A DNA stretch of 64,000 bases, from NCBI GenBank assembly GCA_039707655.1, contig CM077670.1, forward strand, positions 145,246,001-145,310,000, given 5' to 3'. The translations under genes were made by a program, and so were the position numbers. The number at the start of each line of letters is the position of its first letter. Within the stretch, counting starts at the first letter, position 1. Source of the DNA: Elymus sibiricus (Eukaryota > Streptophyta > Magnoliopsida > Poales > Poaceae). Of the stretch, positions 44,971-55,996 are shown piece by piece. Under the pieces are notes generated by a model that saw only the letters and a list, made by a program, of their open reading frames with translations, had not been told where the DNA came from and did no database searches.

Positions 44971-45179
44971 GGGGAATGGTTATCGGGGACTCTAGGATTT
45001 GGGGGTGAACGGCGCTTGAGCAGACGAATCCGGTGAAGCTTATGGAGGAAGACATAAAAAGACCCGCGAATTTTAATCGCAAACGGTTCCTATAACCAAC
45101 TGTGTGCGATGTAGTTCATTTTTTAATTACCTGCGACAGACTAATTTGGAGTACACTGGCAACGGATGGTGATGGAAAT

Positions 45180-47370
45180 TGTTCGAATTTTTTTGTACCG
45201 TTAACATGCACTGATACAACTGTCATGTTAAAATTTGGATTTTTTCAGGGTTCATCTGACCTTTTTAAGACATTAAGTGAGTTCCTAGCCATATAATGGC
45301 CGTAATTCAAATTTGAACTACATGTACATGCAACAGCAAACCATCATGTATTGGAAAAATCATATTTGTGTCCTTGTGTGCAAGTTAATGCCCTGTGCAG
45401 TAAATTGGAAGGAACTTTCAAACATATTGGTGTCACGGCTTGGACACAAACATTGAGAACCATGGCTTTTAAATTCCAAAAAATTCAAAAATGATCAGAA
45501 ATACATAAAACCTTGCTTGATGTCATGTCGTGGCACCAAGATTGAGTGGTAAAAGAATTGGCCACTTTGACGAAAGTTGTGACACACACCTCTCACAAAT
45601 CTGAGCATCTCACGAGAAGACACGTGGTTTCGAGAGGGAACAATATGCATGTTTGACGACGAACCGACGCTCGCTTCCTCGTATGACCCTAAATTTTTTC
45701 TACGCTTAACATGAACTAATGCAATGGTCATGTTAAATTTTTGAAATTTTTGGTGTTCATTTGACCTTTTTAAGACATTAAGTGAGTTTCTAGCCATATA
45801 ATGGCCGTAATTCAAATTTGAACTACATGTACATGCAACGGCAAACCATCATGGGTTGGAAAATCATATTTGTGTCCTTGTGTGCGAGTTAATGCCCTGT
45901 GCGGTAAATTGGAAAGAATTTTCAAACATATTGGTGTCATGGCTTGGACACAAACAGTGAGAACCATGGCTTTTAAATTCCAAAAAATTCAAAAATGATC
46001 AGCAATACATGAAACCATGCTTAATGTCATGAAAGTGGCACCAAGTTGCTGTGGTAAAAGAATTAGCCACTTTGACGAAAGTTTTGGCACACACCTCTCA
46101 CAAATCGGAGCATCTCACGAGAAGACACGTGGTTCCGAGAGGGAACAATGCATGTTTGATGACGAACCGGCGCTTGCTTCCTCGTATGACCCTGAATGTT
46201 TTTCTACCGTTAACATGCACTAATGCAATGGTCATGTTAAAATTTTGAAATTTTTGGTGTTCATTTGACCTTTTTAAGACATTAAGTGAGTTTCTAGCCA
46301 TATAATGGCCGTAATTCATATTTGAACTGCATGTACATGCAACGGCAAAGCATCATGGGTTGGAAAATCATATTTGTGTCCTTGTGTGCGAGTTAATGCC
46401 CTTTGCAGTAAATTGGAAGGAATTTTCAAACATATTGGTGTCAAGGCTTGGACACAAATAGTGAGAACCATGGATTTTAAATTCCAATAAATTCAAAAAT
46501 GATCAGAAATGGATGAAACGTTGCTTGATGTCATGAAATGGCACCAAGATGCTGTGGTAAAAGAATTGGCCAATTTGACGAAAGTTTTGGCACACACCTC
46601 TCACAAATCGAAGTATCTCACGAGAAGACACGTGGTTCCGAGAGGGAACAATATGCATGTTTGATGACGAACCGACGCTCGCTTCCTCGTATGACCCTGG
46701 ATTTTTTTCTACCATTAACATGCACTAATGCAATGGTCATGTTAAATTTTTGAAATTTTCGGTGTTCATTTGACCTTTTTAAGACATTAAGTGAGTTTCT
46801 AGCCATATAATGGCCGTAATTCAAATTTGAACTGCATGTACATGCAACGGCAAACCATCATGGGTTGGAAAATCATATTTGTATCCTTGTGTGTGAGTTA
46901 ATGCCCTGTGCAGTAAATTGGAAGGAATTTTCAAACATATTGGTGTCAATGCTTGGACACAAACAGTGAGAACCATGGCTTTTAAATTCCAAAAAATTCA
47001 AAAATGATTAGAAATACATGAAACCTTGCTTGATGTCATGAAATGGCACCATGATGCTGTGGTAACAGAATTGGCCACTTTGACGAAAGTTTTGGCACAC
47101 ACCTCTCACAAATGGTTCCGAGAGGGAAGAATATGCACCAGTGATGACGAACCGACAGTCACTTCCTCTTATGGCTTGGCATTTTTTTTCTACCGTTAAC
47201 ATGCACGAATACAACTTTCATGTTAAAATTTGGAAATTTTCAGGAGTTATTTGAGATTTTTAAGAAATTAAGTGAGTTTCTAACCATTTAATGGCCGTAA
47301 TTCAAATTTGAACTACATGTACATGCAACAAAATATCATCATGGGTTGGAAAAATCATTTATGTAATACA
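45180..47370. repeat. Tandem array of about 504-bp units in the CACTA element
   Basis: GTTAACATGCAC-type text recurs at about 45199, 45706, 46208, 46713 and 47197, and ATGCCCTGTGCAGTAAATTGG at 45389, 45892, 46397 and 46902, a period of 502-507 bp with a shorter last step. Four full units plus a partial one diverge by a few percent. Each unit opens a similar minus-strand frame (MNYGHYMARNSLNVLKRSNE), most likely a by-product of repetition. Confidence 0.9.
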
Positions 47371-47761
47371 TTTTCCAACAATATCATGGTAACACGAAAT
47401 AAGCATTCATGCAAAACATTTGGAAAGAAAATGTAAATATCTGGCAAGACAACTGGGCCCCACATGATTGGCACTCTGTTTCACGCCGCGAGGTTTGGAA
47501 GGTGAGTGGTGCAGGTTATTAATCAGACGCGGTTCAGTCCTGGGAATCGTCAGCGATTTATTTCACACACGGATTTTGTTGCGGGAATCGTGTGTAATTC
47601 AAGCTATAGTACTCGTAAATTCCTGCCACCGGCGCTTCTACTGCTCCTGTCGATCTAGATTCTGGCCGCCAATAAAATACTACCTCGCCCACGTCGTCCC
47701 ACCTGCATTCTCATCTACATTCTCTCCTCGCTCGCCCCCCTCTCTCTCACAAAACTCTGCC

Positions 47762-48352
47762 ATGGCACCGATGATCTGCCCACCAGTCAAGGAGGAGGCG
47801 CCGCCACGCGAGGATGTCCAGGCGTAGAGCAGTGACGAGGAGGACCCCTACGCGCCACCAGATGAGGTTGCGCCGGAACCCCCAACTTTGGAGTGGTTTT
47901 GGGGCTAGTACAATCTTTGTCTGTGGAAAGCGCTGCCGCCGGCTGAGAAAGCCAGGCAAGTGGCATTCAAGAAGGAGTTGGCGGAGGAGCACGCCAGGTA
48001 CCAGGTGTCCTATGAAGCCCGTGAGGCCACCTGGGAAAAGGAGAACTTGGTGGTTTAGCGGCGGGCGCGTCGACTTGCGGACGAGGTGTACGAAGACGGC
48101 CGGTACTTCGCCAGGAAGGCCAAAGGTGCTAGGCGCCTCATCGCTGCGTGGAGGTGGGCCAATAAGCCCCGGCGTGCAACCGATGAGGATCTCCGGTGGG
48201 CGCCCAATGAAATGGCAAGATCGTTCGTGCACGTCAAGCGCCGCGAGGCGGTGGAAGCGGAGAACTCCCTCCGCGCTGGGAAGCCACCGCGCACCAAGGA
48301 GCTGCTAGTGATGGGCTACCGGAATACTGGCCCCATAAGGAGGGATTATTAG
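47762..48352 (+). pseudogene. Coding-like frame in the CACTA element with three in-frame TAG codons (unknown function)
   Basis: From the ATG at 47762 (MAPMICPPVKEEAPPRED) a single frame runs to TAG/stop at 48352. It is interrupted only by TAG at 47825-47827, near 47908 and near 48056. The product would be about 196 residues: a Pro/acidic N-terminus, then a basic helical part (EKARQVAFKKELAEEHARYQ, RYFARKAKGARRLIAAWRWA), ending KELLVMGYRNTGPIRRDY. Third-position GC is high. A CT-rich leader precedes the ATG (47700-47761). No domain recognised; short, basic and helical. It could be a DNA-binding accessory of CACTA or captured host sequence. Confidence 0.5.
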
Positions 48353-48640
48353 TTTTAGTATTGTTCGTTTTCAATTTTATGCATTGTACTTAGTAGTTAA
48401 GTATGGGATCCCAGTTAAGTATCATCACGTATTGTTCGTTTTCGTACTAATTTCTATCTATCTGTTTACCATCCACATGTACAGAATGGAAAACATACAC
48501 ATGGAAACAGAACAATGTATAAGAACGGAAAACAGAGTACACACATTGAACAGAGCAATATTATGATTGTTGGGAATACATAGCGATCAACATCGAAACG
48601 ACTCAACAAAATAAAACGTGTCCATGACCACCACCCCTGC

Positions 48641-49300
48641 CTACGGTAGCTCTTGCCTCTGCCTGAACTCGTGCAGGCATTCGTCCAAGCAGTTGAAACG
48701 CCCGTGGTACATCTGGAGCGCGATCTCGAGCTCCAAGTTGGCTATTTCATCGGAGATCATTAGTGCGAGGATGCAACGGCCATGTTCCTCTACTGCGCCT
48801 ATGTGGACACCTGGGCCAAGGAGGCGCTCGAGCCTAGCGACCAGCGCGTCGGCATCGAGCGGGCCACGGACAAGGTGAACGGCGTGACCCATGCGAATGG
48901 CGCGGACGGCGTCCGGTGCAAGCATGGCGCGGCCGACCTCTGGTGCTAGTACGGTGCAGACGGCCTCTGCCCACTCCTGGCGAGGAATGGGGCTACTGAC
49001 GGGCCGTGTACCCAGCTGCAACGCCCTTTCGATAGCAGGCAAGCACTGATGGAATCGCTCTTGCTGTGCAGCGCGCCGCGCCTCTCGCTCAGCGGCGGTC
49101 CATCGGTCTCGCTGTGCGGCGAGCCGCAGCCTATCGGCGCAGACACACCTATCTTGCCCTGCGGCGCACCTTTGATCATGTTGTGCATCGAGCTGCAGCC
49201 TCTCGGCACTGAGTTGTCTATCTTGATCCGCGGCGCTGAAGTGCCGTCCGCCAAGGGTCTGCTAAACCCTGGCGATGACGCGCAACACGGCGTCGTCCAT
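48641..49300 (-). pseudogene. Coding-like frame in the CACTA element with one in-frame TAG (unknown function)
   Basis: From the ATG at 49300 (MDDAVLRVIARV) the frame has a TAG at codon 13 (49264-49262) and is then open to 48641. The middle part is Arg/Ala/Gln-rich helical sequence (DRLRLAAQRDRWTAAEREAR). The C-terminal half has RMGHAVHLVRGPLDADALVA and IANLELEIALQMYHGRFNCL. A different frame upstream (49539-49351) may be an N-terminal exon. GC-rich, codon-biased. No domain recognised. Confidence 0.5.
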
Positions 49301-49679
49301 CGCGTTGCCGGGGACGCCCTTGGCCTTGACGGGCCGTGGCGCCTGCTCGTTTACCTCGTCGAGGAGGTTGATGGCAGAGGCTGTGCTTCAGTGGGTTGGC
49401 ATGCTTGGAAAAGGTAGCTAGAGGGGCTATGGGCTGCGCTTGTGCCTCGGTGTGTCGCGCGCTGCCTAGGCTTATGCGCAATCGCTGGGTGGAGGTGGGA
49501 AACCGATGGGGAAATGGCGGGAAACGGTGGCTTGTTCATAAAACGCCATCAATTAATGGAAACTTAGCATAGAAGGAAGCGCGAGCTAGCATGACGCATG
49601 CGCGCACATTGCTTGCCCACGGGTGTGATCCATATATATCGTGTGCCCAATAGAGCACACTATTCACACAAAATAATAT

Positions 49680-50300
49680 TGTTCTGTACACAGAGTGCGT
49701 AGATGTTGTGCAGACTAAGCAAATCAGATCGCACATGGACTAAACTATGGAACCCGTCGGTGATGATTTCATCAATTGCTGACAATTGTTTACCAACAAG
49801 CGTTTGCCTACAACACACACGACTTATTTGGAGCAATCGTCTGTGTTATTATCGGTCTTCCCACGCATTTCGGATTACTGACCTGTTTGCCGCGTATCAC
49901 ACACATCTTGTTAAGTTGAACCGTTTCTGTTGTGTTGGGTAATCACAAACAGTTCATCCTAGTGAACTGTATGCCGTGTATCGCACACACCTTGATCTGT
50001 CTAACCATTTCTGTTGTGTTGGGTAATCACAAACAGTTCATCCGAGTGAACTGTATGCCGTGTATCGTACACACCTCGAACTGGCTGCCCGTTTCTATTG
50101 TTCAGGCTTATCGCAAACAGTTTGTATGGATCAACTGTATGCCACGTATCACACATGCGTCTCTATTCTGAATCGTGCTTGATGTCTCCGCCATCGCACA
50201 CAGTTCATCTTATTGGCGAGGGTTTTATTACGACACCGTTTGCGATTCATGCATCGCACACAGTTTGGTCGCGAGGTCTCTGATTCATGTGTCGCGTTAG
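49680..50300. repeat. CACTA right subterminal repeats
   Basis: Tandem-like units of about 85-95 bp share GGGTAATCACAAACAGTTCA, GTGAACTGTATGCCGTGTAT and CGCACACACC. They mirror the left array with TCGCACACAGTT words, as expected for transposase-binding subterminal regions. Confidence 0.75.
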
Positions 50301-50321
50301 CGGTCGCCTGCAGTAGTGGAT

Positions 50322-50887
50322 GACTGTAATTCATGTGTTCACCATATGTTAATGCTTTGTTCCAGTTCTCTATTGAAAGGAGGCCTTAGTTACCCTTAGA
50401 TTTCCTTATGGACCCCGCTGCCACGGGAGGGTTGGACAAAAGATGTCATACAAGTTCTTATTATAAGCACGTATGACTATATACGGAATGCATGCCTACA
50501 TTGAATTGATGAATTGGAGCTATTGTGTATCGCTCTAGGTTGTGACAGTTATATGATGAATGTCATCCATACAAATATCCATCGTTGATCCAATGGCTAC
50601 GCTTTGCTCATATTGTCTTTGCTAAGTTACTACTGTCGCTACAGCTGTTACAATCACTACAAAACTGCTACTATCACTATTACTGCTGCCGCTACTATCA
50701 AACTATCAAACTACTGTGATACTAAACACTTTGCTGCAGAGAAATAATTCTCCAGGTGTGGTTGAATTGACAACTCAACTGCTAAGGCTCGTAAATATTC
50801 TTTGGCTCCCCTTGTGTCGAATCAATAAATTTGGGTGAAATACTGCCCTCGAAGACTGTTGCGATCCCCTATACTTGTGGGTCATCA
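50322..50887 (+). repeat. Gypsy-5 3' LTR, right part
   Basis: It resumes at GACTGTAATTCATG exactly where the left part stopped, and ends GGGTCATCA before the TATGC duplication. Confidence 0.93.
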
Positions 50888-52372
50888 TATGCTCGTGACG
50901 ACGACCCTGGTTTTCATGAAGATTCTGAGCTCTCCCTCATCTACAAGGATGGGGTCTTCTATCAAGAGAGCGTTGATGGCTCTAAAGTGGCTCTTTTTTA
51001 TTTATTTACCTGGGCTCCCGCCATCCTCTATGGTAAGCGCTCCTCAATCATCTTCTCGAAAAAGATCAGTTATTCCTACGGCCCCGAGCACTCTGACTTC
51101 TCTACCCAAGGGTCACCACTCTAAGCGTCAGAAAGCCGATCTGATTCTTAGAGGCAATCAGGCGGGGGGTATCTGAAGTGCAGCTAAACGACAGGCTGCC
51201 GAAGAGGCGGCACAAGTCTCACCTATTTTCAACAGGTAGGCTTTTGCCACAGCAGCCTCTTTTAAATAATTGCCGTACTGTGTGCTTTTGACAACCAAAT
51301 TTCAATGACATGTAGGCAACCTGCCTGAGCACTTTTTCCAGATAACGTGGGGGATAGGGACGCCTCCGCTCCGAGGACAGATGCCGCACAGGCATCTACT
51401 CCAGAGGTTATTCCCGACGATCCACAGCCGGAGACCTCGGGAGCATGCTTAGCTACCAACTCCGAAGTCGAAAGTGCAATGCATCATCGGCGGAGGAAAG
51501 CATCTTTAAGGCATCCCATATTTTCCAGTCAAGAGTTTAATGCCCTCAATTTGGTGGACGCCTACCTTGGGGCTGCTCGAGTGGGTTTTGAAGATGCGGT
51601 GGGCGTGTTGTCCACCAGCCTATAGGTAAAATTTTCATTAAGGCATTTTGACAACAAATCTCTTAATGAGCCCGGTAGCCCTTCGGATGGACAAATGCAC
51701 GTTCCTCCAAAGAAAAGCATGCCATCTAATTTTTTTATTACTTCCAAGGACCTATTGGTGCGAAAAACCACTACGAAGCCCAGTAGCCCCCGAGCCATAA
51801 GTTGGACACAAGTGGCCGATTTAAGGATCTCATATCGTTGATGACAAACATCTCTTTGTTATTGAAACAGGCTGCTCGGATGGAAAATAGACAGCTGTCT
51901 GAGGAGTTGAAACTGACGAAGACCAAGCTTGACGCTGCTCAGGCAGAAGTGGTCGACCTCAAGAAATTTACATGAGAGGCACATGGTAAGTGTATCTAAT
52001 ACCTTTTTTGTTACCAAACATACAGGTCACACCTTAACGGGGCGTATGTTGATAGCAGCGAATGCCATTGGCCAGCTTGAAAAGGATTTGAAAGATGCTC
52101 GAGAGGCTCTTCGGTATGCCGAATCTCGAGAACAGGCTGGTCATCGCGTGCTGTCTCGAAAAGATGATGATTGTAATCGGCTCAAGGCCACTAATGAGAA
52201 GCAAGCCCTCGATATTGAGAGGTTAAAGGCTCAACTATCTGCATCAGAGGAGCAGAACAACGACATAAATGGATCTATATCCGGTAAGTATGCCGTATCC
52301 CGACTGTTGCAAGTTTTTCTTTCCTGCTATCATGTTTTAAACTTGACGTATTGGTTTGTGCAGCTACTTTAA
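50888..52372 (+). pseudogene. Gypsy-4 antisense gene, C-terminal part
   Basis: It continues the exon cut by Gypsy-5: RDDDPGFHEDSELSLIYKDG and YLFTWAPAIL, to a GT donor near 51033. Later exons show acidic/Ser-rich linkers, a segment around FNALNLVDAYLGAARVGFED (about 51537-51625), and a coiled coil (QLEKDLKDAREALRYAESRE, about 52074-52283). Introns in between contain the usual GTAGCCC-type words. The 3' end is lost to Copia-3 at 52415. Same order as the Gypsy-3 and Gypsy-6 genes. Confidence 0.7.
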
Positions 52373-52414
52373 CTGGTCGGCCGCAAGATGCCGATGACTC
52401 CTCCACGAAGATGC

Positions 52415-53929
52415 TGTAAGGGAACTTGTGAAAGTGCAACTAATCCCGGGGTGGTTTTTGTAATTAATAATAACATATAAGTCATTGATCTAATGCCCAT
52501 TGATAATAGATTTCAGAGAAGATCATGATTGGCATGGCATGGATTAGTGAATGTGGACCCCTCAAAATGCTAAGGACAAAGATTGGCAAAGCTTCAAGAC
52601 TCTACATTTTTGGTTAAGTGACCCAAGATCACATTGAGTCCATAGGAAAAGCCAATAAAAGGGGATGAGGTTTTGGTCATGACTCATTTGCTCAAGTGCT
52701 TAGTGATATTGCTCCAAAATCCTCAAACACTTCTCCACTTCATTCCTATCCAAAACCCTAAAGTTGATCTCGGTCCCACCGAAACACTCCCATCCGGACC
52801 CACCGAGATTGCCATATACATTTCCACATGCCAAACCCTAACACTTCGGTGCAACCGAAATGGTTCTCGGTCTCACCGAGACGGCTTGACCAAGTTGCTT
52901 TAACGATGTCACTTCACTTTGGAATTTCCGAGATGAAATTTTCGGAACTACCGAAACGTGGTCTTGCCCTAGCCATTGCACTTTGGTCTCACAGAGATGT
53001 ACTATTTGGTCTCACCGAAAAGCCTAACGGTCAAGTGTTTTACACTAGTCGGTCTCACTGAGATTTTTCATGTCGGTGTCATCGAGTAGGGTCAAAGGCT
53101 TGTAACGGTTGGATTTTTGGTGCTGCCTATTTATACCCCTCCACCACCACTTACTCTTTTAGAGAGCCATCAGAATGTGCCTACACTTCCACCATTCATT
53201 TTTTGAGAGAGAACCACCTACTCATGTGTTGAGATCAAGAGATTCCAATCCAACCATTTGAACCTTGATTTTTAGCCTTTCCCAAGTTGCTTTCCACTAA
53301 AATCTTTCTCCTACCAAAGCCAAATCTGTGAGAGAGTGATTGAGTGTTGGGGAGACTATCATTTGAAGCACAAGAGCAAGGAGTTCATCATCAACAACAC
53401 CATCTATTACCTTTTGGAGAGTGGTGTCTCGTAGATTGGTTAGGTGTCACTGGGGAGCCTCCAAGATCATGTGGACTTGAACCAAGGAGTTTGTAAGGGC
53501 AAGGAGATCGCCTACTTCATGAAGATCTACTTGAGTGAGGCTAGTCCTTCGTGGACGTAAGCCATGGTGGAAGAGGCAAGGTTGCTTCTTCGTGGACCCT
53601 TCGTGGGTGGAGCCCTCCATGGACTCACGCAACCGTTACGCTTCGTGGGTTGAAGTCTCCATTAACGTGGACGTACGATAGCACAACCTATCGGAACCAC
53701 GCAAAAAATCATCGTGTCTTCATTGCATTTGAAATCTCCAACCCCTCCTTTACATTCATATGCAAAGTCATTATTTTCCGCTGCACAACTCTTAGACTTG
53801 CATGTGTAGGGTGTTACTTGACTTGGTAGAATTGCTAAAACTTGCCTACAACTAAAATTGGGAAAAGGATAAGCTTTTATTGGTCAAGTAGTCTAATCAC
53901 CCCCCTCTAGACATACTTTCGATCCTACA
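52415..53929 (+). repeat. Copia-3 5' LTR
   Basis: About 1515 bp, starting TGTAAGGGAACTTGTG and ending TCGATCCTACA. TATA-like TATTTATAC lies at 53128-53136. Its middle part aligns with the complement of the Copia-1 LTR, including the motif array and ACGTGGACGTACGATAGCAC-like text. Confidence 0.88.
52769..53086 (+). promoter_or_regulatory. Copia-3 U3 TCGGT..ACCGA array
   Basis: Roughly a dozen copies (CTCGGTCCCACCGAA, CGGTCTCACCGAG and variants) end about 40 bp upstream of the TATA-like box, the same placement as in Copia-1 and Copia-2 although the surrounding sequence differs. Confidence 0.6.
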
Positions 53930-53931
53930 AG

Positions 53932-53943
53932 TGGTATCAGAGC
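53932..53943 (+). other. Copia-3 primer binding site (tRNA-iMet)
   Basis: TGGTATCAGAGC, two bases after the LTR end. Confidence 0.95.
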
Positions 53944-53982
53944 TTTGGTCTCCATTGCATTGGTTTCACAACCTAGGAGAGT

Positions 53983-55011
53983 ATGGCGTCTAGTGAGGGT
54001 AATTATCACCGTAGAGGTCCATATTTTGATGGTACAAACTTTTCTAGTTGGAAGCATAAGATGAAAATGCATATTCTTGGTCATAACCCCGCCGTTTGGG
54101 CTATTGTTTGTGTTGGCTTGCAAGGTGAATTCTTTGAGGATGGAAAGGAACCGGATCGTGAAGCAACCGTGGAAGAATTGAAGATGTTACAATACAATGC
54201 TCAAGCATGTGACATTCTCTTCAACGGTTTGTGCCCCGAGGAGTTCAACAAGATCAGCCGCCTCGAGAATGCAAAAGAAATTTGGGATACTTTGGTTGAT
54301 ATGCACGAGGGTACTAAGTCCGTCAAGGAATCCAAGTTGGATGTGCTTCAAAGTCAACTTGACAAGTTCAAGATGAAGGATGGTGAAGGAGTCGCTGAAA
54401 TGTACTCTAGGCTCGCTTTCATCACAAATGAGATTGCCGGCTTAGGAAGTGAAGAGATGACCAACAAATTCATTATCAAGAAGATCCTGAGAGCCTTGGA
54501 TGGAAAATATGATATCGTGTGCACATTGATCCAAATGATGCCAAATTACAAAGATCTCAAGCCCATGTAAGTCATTGGAAGGATTGTTGCTCATGAGATG
54601 TCACTCAAGGATAAAGAGGAGCTACACAATAAGTCAAGTGGTGCTTACAAAGCCTCAAGCGATGCTCCCACAACATCAAGTGACAAGGTAGTATCCAATG
54701 AAGAGATAAGCTTAATGGTGAAAAGATTCAACAAGTTCTACAAGAGTAGAGGAAAAGAAAGGAGCTCAAACTCAAGAAACTATGAGCAAAGATCATCAAG
54801 TCATGACCGTAATTGCTACAATTGTCGAAGACCCGGACACTACTCCAATGAGTGTATGGCACCTCACAAGAAAAGAGACGAATCACCAAGAGGAAAGTAT
54901 AGAAGAGATGAATCACCTCACAAGGAGAGGAGTAGAGATGATCGTTATGAACGAAGACCTTCTTGGAGAAGCAAGGATTCAGAAAGGAAGGACAAATCAT
55001 CAAAGAGCTAC
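53983..55011 (+). pseudogene. Copia-3 gag, one premature stop, truncated
   Basis: From the ATG at 53983 (MASSEGNYHRRGPYFDGTNF) a UBN2-type gag runs with FSSWKHKMKMHI, AKEIWDTLVDMHEGTKSVKE and MYSRLAFITNEI. A TAA at 54568-54570 follows KPM; the same frame continues with VIGRIVAHEMSLKDKEEL. A CCHC zinc knuckle, CYNCRRPGHYSNEC (about 54813-54854), binds RNA in this family. A basic Arg/Asp/Ser tail is cut by the Gypsy-6 LTR at 55012. Protease and pol are not in the window. Confidence 0.9.
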
Positions 55012-55470
55012 TGTCGGTGTGAAAACCGGCAGACCTCGGGGTAGGGGGTCCCGAGCTGTGGATCTCGGACAGATGGTAACAGGAATAGGGAGACAATGTT
55101 TACCTAGGTTTGGGCCCTCTTAATGGAGGTAAAATCCTATGTCCTGCTCTTGTTTATATTGATGGAGAAGTATCAAGTACAGAGTTGATCTACCTCGAGA
55201 TCATATGATCTAGTCCTAAGGCTAGGTGGATGAGATTGTGTTGAGATCCTTTCTACGGGCTAAACCCTTCGGCTTATATACACGTCGGGTAGGGTACCTA
55301 GGGTTACAAGGTAGGCGTCCAGGTGAGGAGGCGGCAGGAGGAGTCTTGGAGTACGCGCCAAGTCTTCGGTAGATGCAGTCTTGTTCTTCCAGAGTCCATG
55401 AGGGCCCACCGGCCCAGCCCGAGGAATATGGGCCGACTTGATTGGTATTCCCTAGTCTAGGACACCATCA
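55012..55470 (-). repeat. Gypsy-6 3' LTR
   Basis: 459 bp; sense TGATGGTGTCC…CCGACA. The flanking GTAGCCCCCGAACTGG (55471-55486) is the complement of the polypurine tract. Confidence 0.9.
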
Positions 55471-55486
55471 GTAGCCCCCGAACTGG

Positions 55487-55996
55487 TCTTCTACACTGAG
55501 GACGATCTCTTCAACAGTGGCAACTTCGGATCCGAAGTCTTCGGCTTGACAGACGAGTTCCCCTTCGAAATTCCGTATCTCTTGACCACACCTCCAAGGA
55601 GTGGCGTCTTGTAGATGAGATTCAGCCGGATCCTTTCCCCATCCGGGGTCATGAGTTAACTTAGCCCTAAAGGCTAGCTACCCAAGTGTGAATAGTACCT
55701 CCTAGCCTGACAACTTTATCGAAGCGACGCTACCCACGACGGGTCAGGCAGTTATTGCCCATCTCAAAACGTGGTTTGAGGCCGCCTTTTTACTGGCACG
55801 TCCCGTTGAGGTGGGGATCGTGCCCGTATTTTCGGGGATATCATCAAGATTTTGTTTCTCCCTATGGTAGCAGAAAAGTTAACAGAGCCTTTAGCTATGG
55901 TCCCATTTCCCCTGCCTTCTGCCTCCTTGAGCTCCAATGCCCAGATCCAATCTCGCTTCCACCCACCTTTGCGCACCTGAACTCTCCTACCCAGCA
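55487..55996 (+). other. Gypsy-6 spacer upstream of antisense gene
   Basis: Presumed promoter and leader of the antisense gene. No gene and no clear TATA box seen. Frames here are short. Confidence 0.4.

Larger units (their letters stand above)
41589..50318. mobile_element. CACTA DNA transposon, complete but non-autonomous
   Basis: The ends are CACTGGTGCAGCGACC (left) and, in complement, CACTACTGCAGGCGACC (right), imperfect terminal inverted repeats. The 3-bp duplication GAT flanks it (41586-41588, 50319-50321). Removing the element restores the LTR text as in the 5' LTR at 33380. Both ends carry subterminal arrays of ATCGCACACAGTT-like words. No tnp2/DDE or TnpA-type transposase is visible in any frame. 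Cargo: a GRF-type zinc-finger gene copy, three other coding-like frames and an array of about 504-bp repeats. Size 8730 bp. Confidence 0.93.
32552..50887 (+). mobile_element. Gypsy-5: Athila-like non-autonomous Gypsy element containing a CACTA transposon
   Basis: LTRs (32552-33954 and 40781-41588 plus 50322-50887) are flanked by the 5-bp duplication TATGC (32547-32551 and 50888-50892). Without the CACTA insertion the element is about 9.6 kb. It has gag and an aspartic protease, then directly a second ORF in the env-like position; RT, RNase H and integrase are absent. Primer site type (tRNA-Asp) and the second ORF suggest the Athila lineage. Confidence 0.92.
30535..52414 (-). mobile_element. 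Gypsy-4: Gypsy element (LTR type TGTCGGTG…TCA), 3' half, containing Gypsy-5
   Basis: On plus the order is LTR (30535-31009), polypurine tract in complement, then an antisense gene that reads plus. The LTR orientation makes the element minus, so this is its 3' end. Gypsy-5 lies inside the antisense gene, and Copia-3 cuts the element at 52415. Gypsy-6 and Gypsy-7 share the LTR type. Gag-pol is not in the window. Confidence 0.85.
52415..55011 (+). mobile_element. Copia-3: Copia element, LTR and gag only
   Basis: The plus-strand order is 5' LTR, tRNA-Met primer site and gag, cut by the Gypsy-6 LTR. It is a relative of Copia-1/2 (shared AAATGCTAAGGACAA and CACATTGAGTCCATAGG in U3) but a different subfamily, with a different LTR start and a gag that has a zinc knuckle. 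Confidence 0.88.

Noticed and set aside
44296..45036. 246-codon plus-strand frame in the CACTA element
   Set aside because: Opposite-strand shadow of the Ala-rich ORF at 44260-44970; the minus frame has more natural composition and an acidic tail.
45495..46824. Repeated minus-strand frames of about 70-106 codons
   Set aside because: They recur because the 504-bp unit recurs and are broken at different points in each unit.
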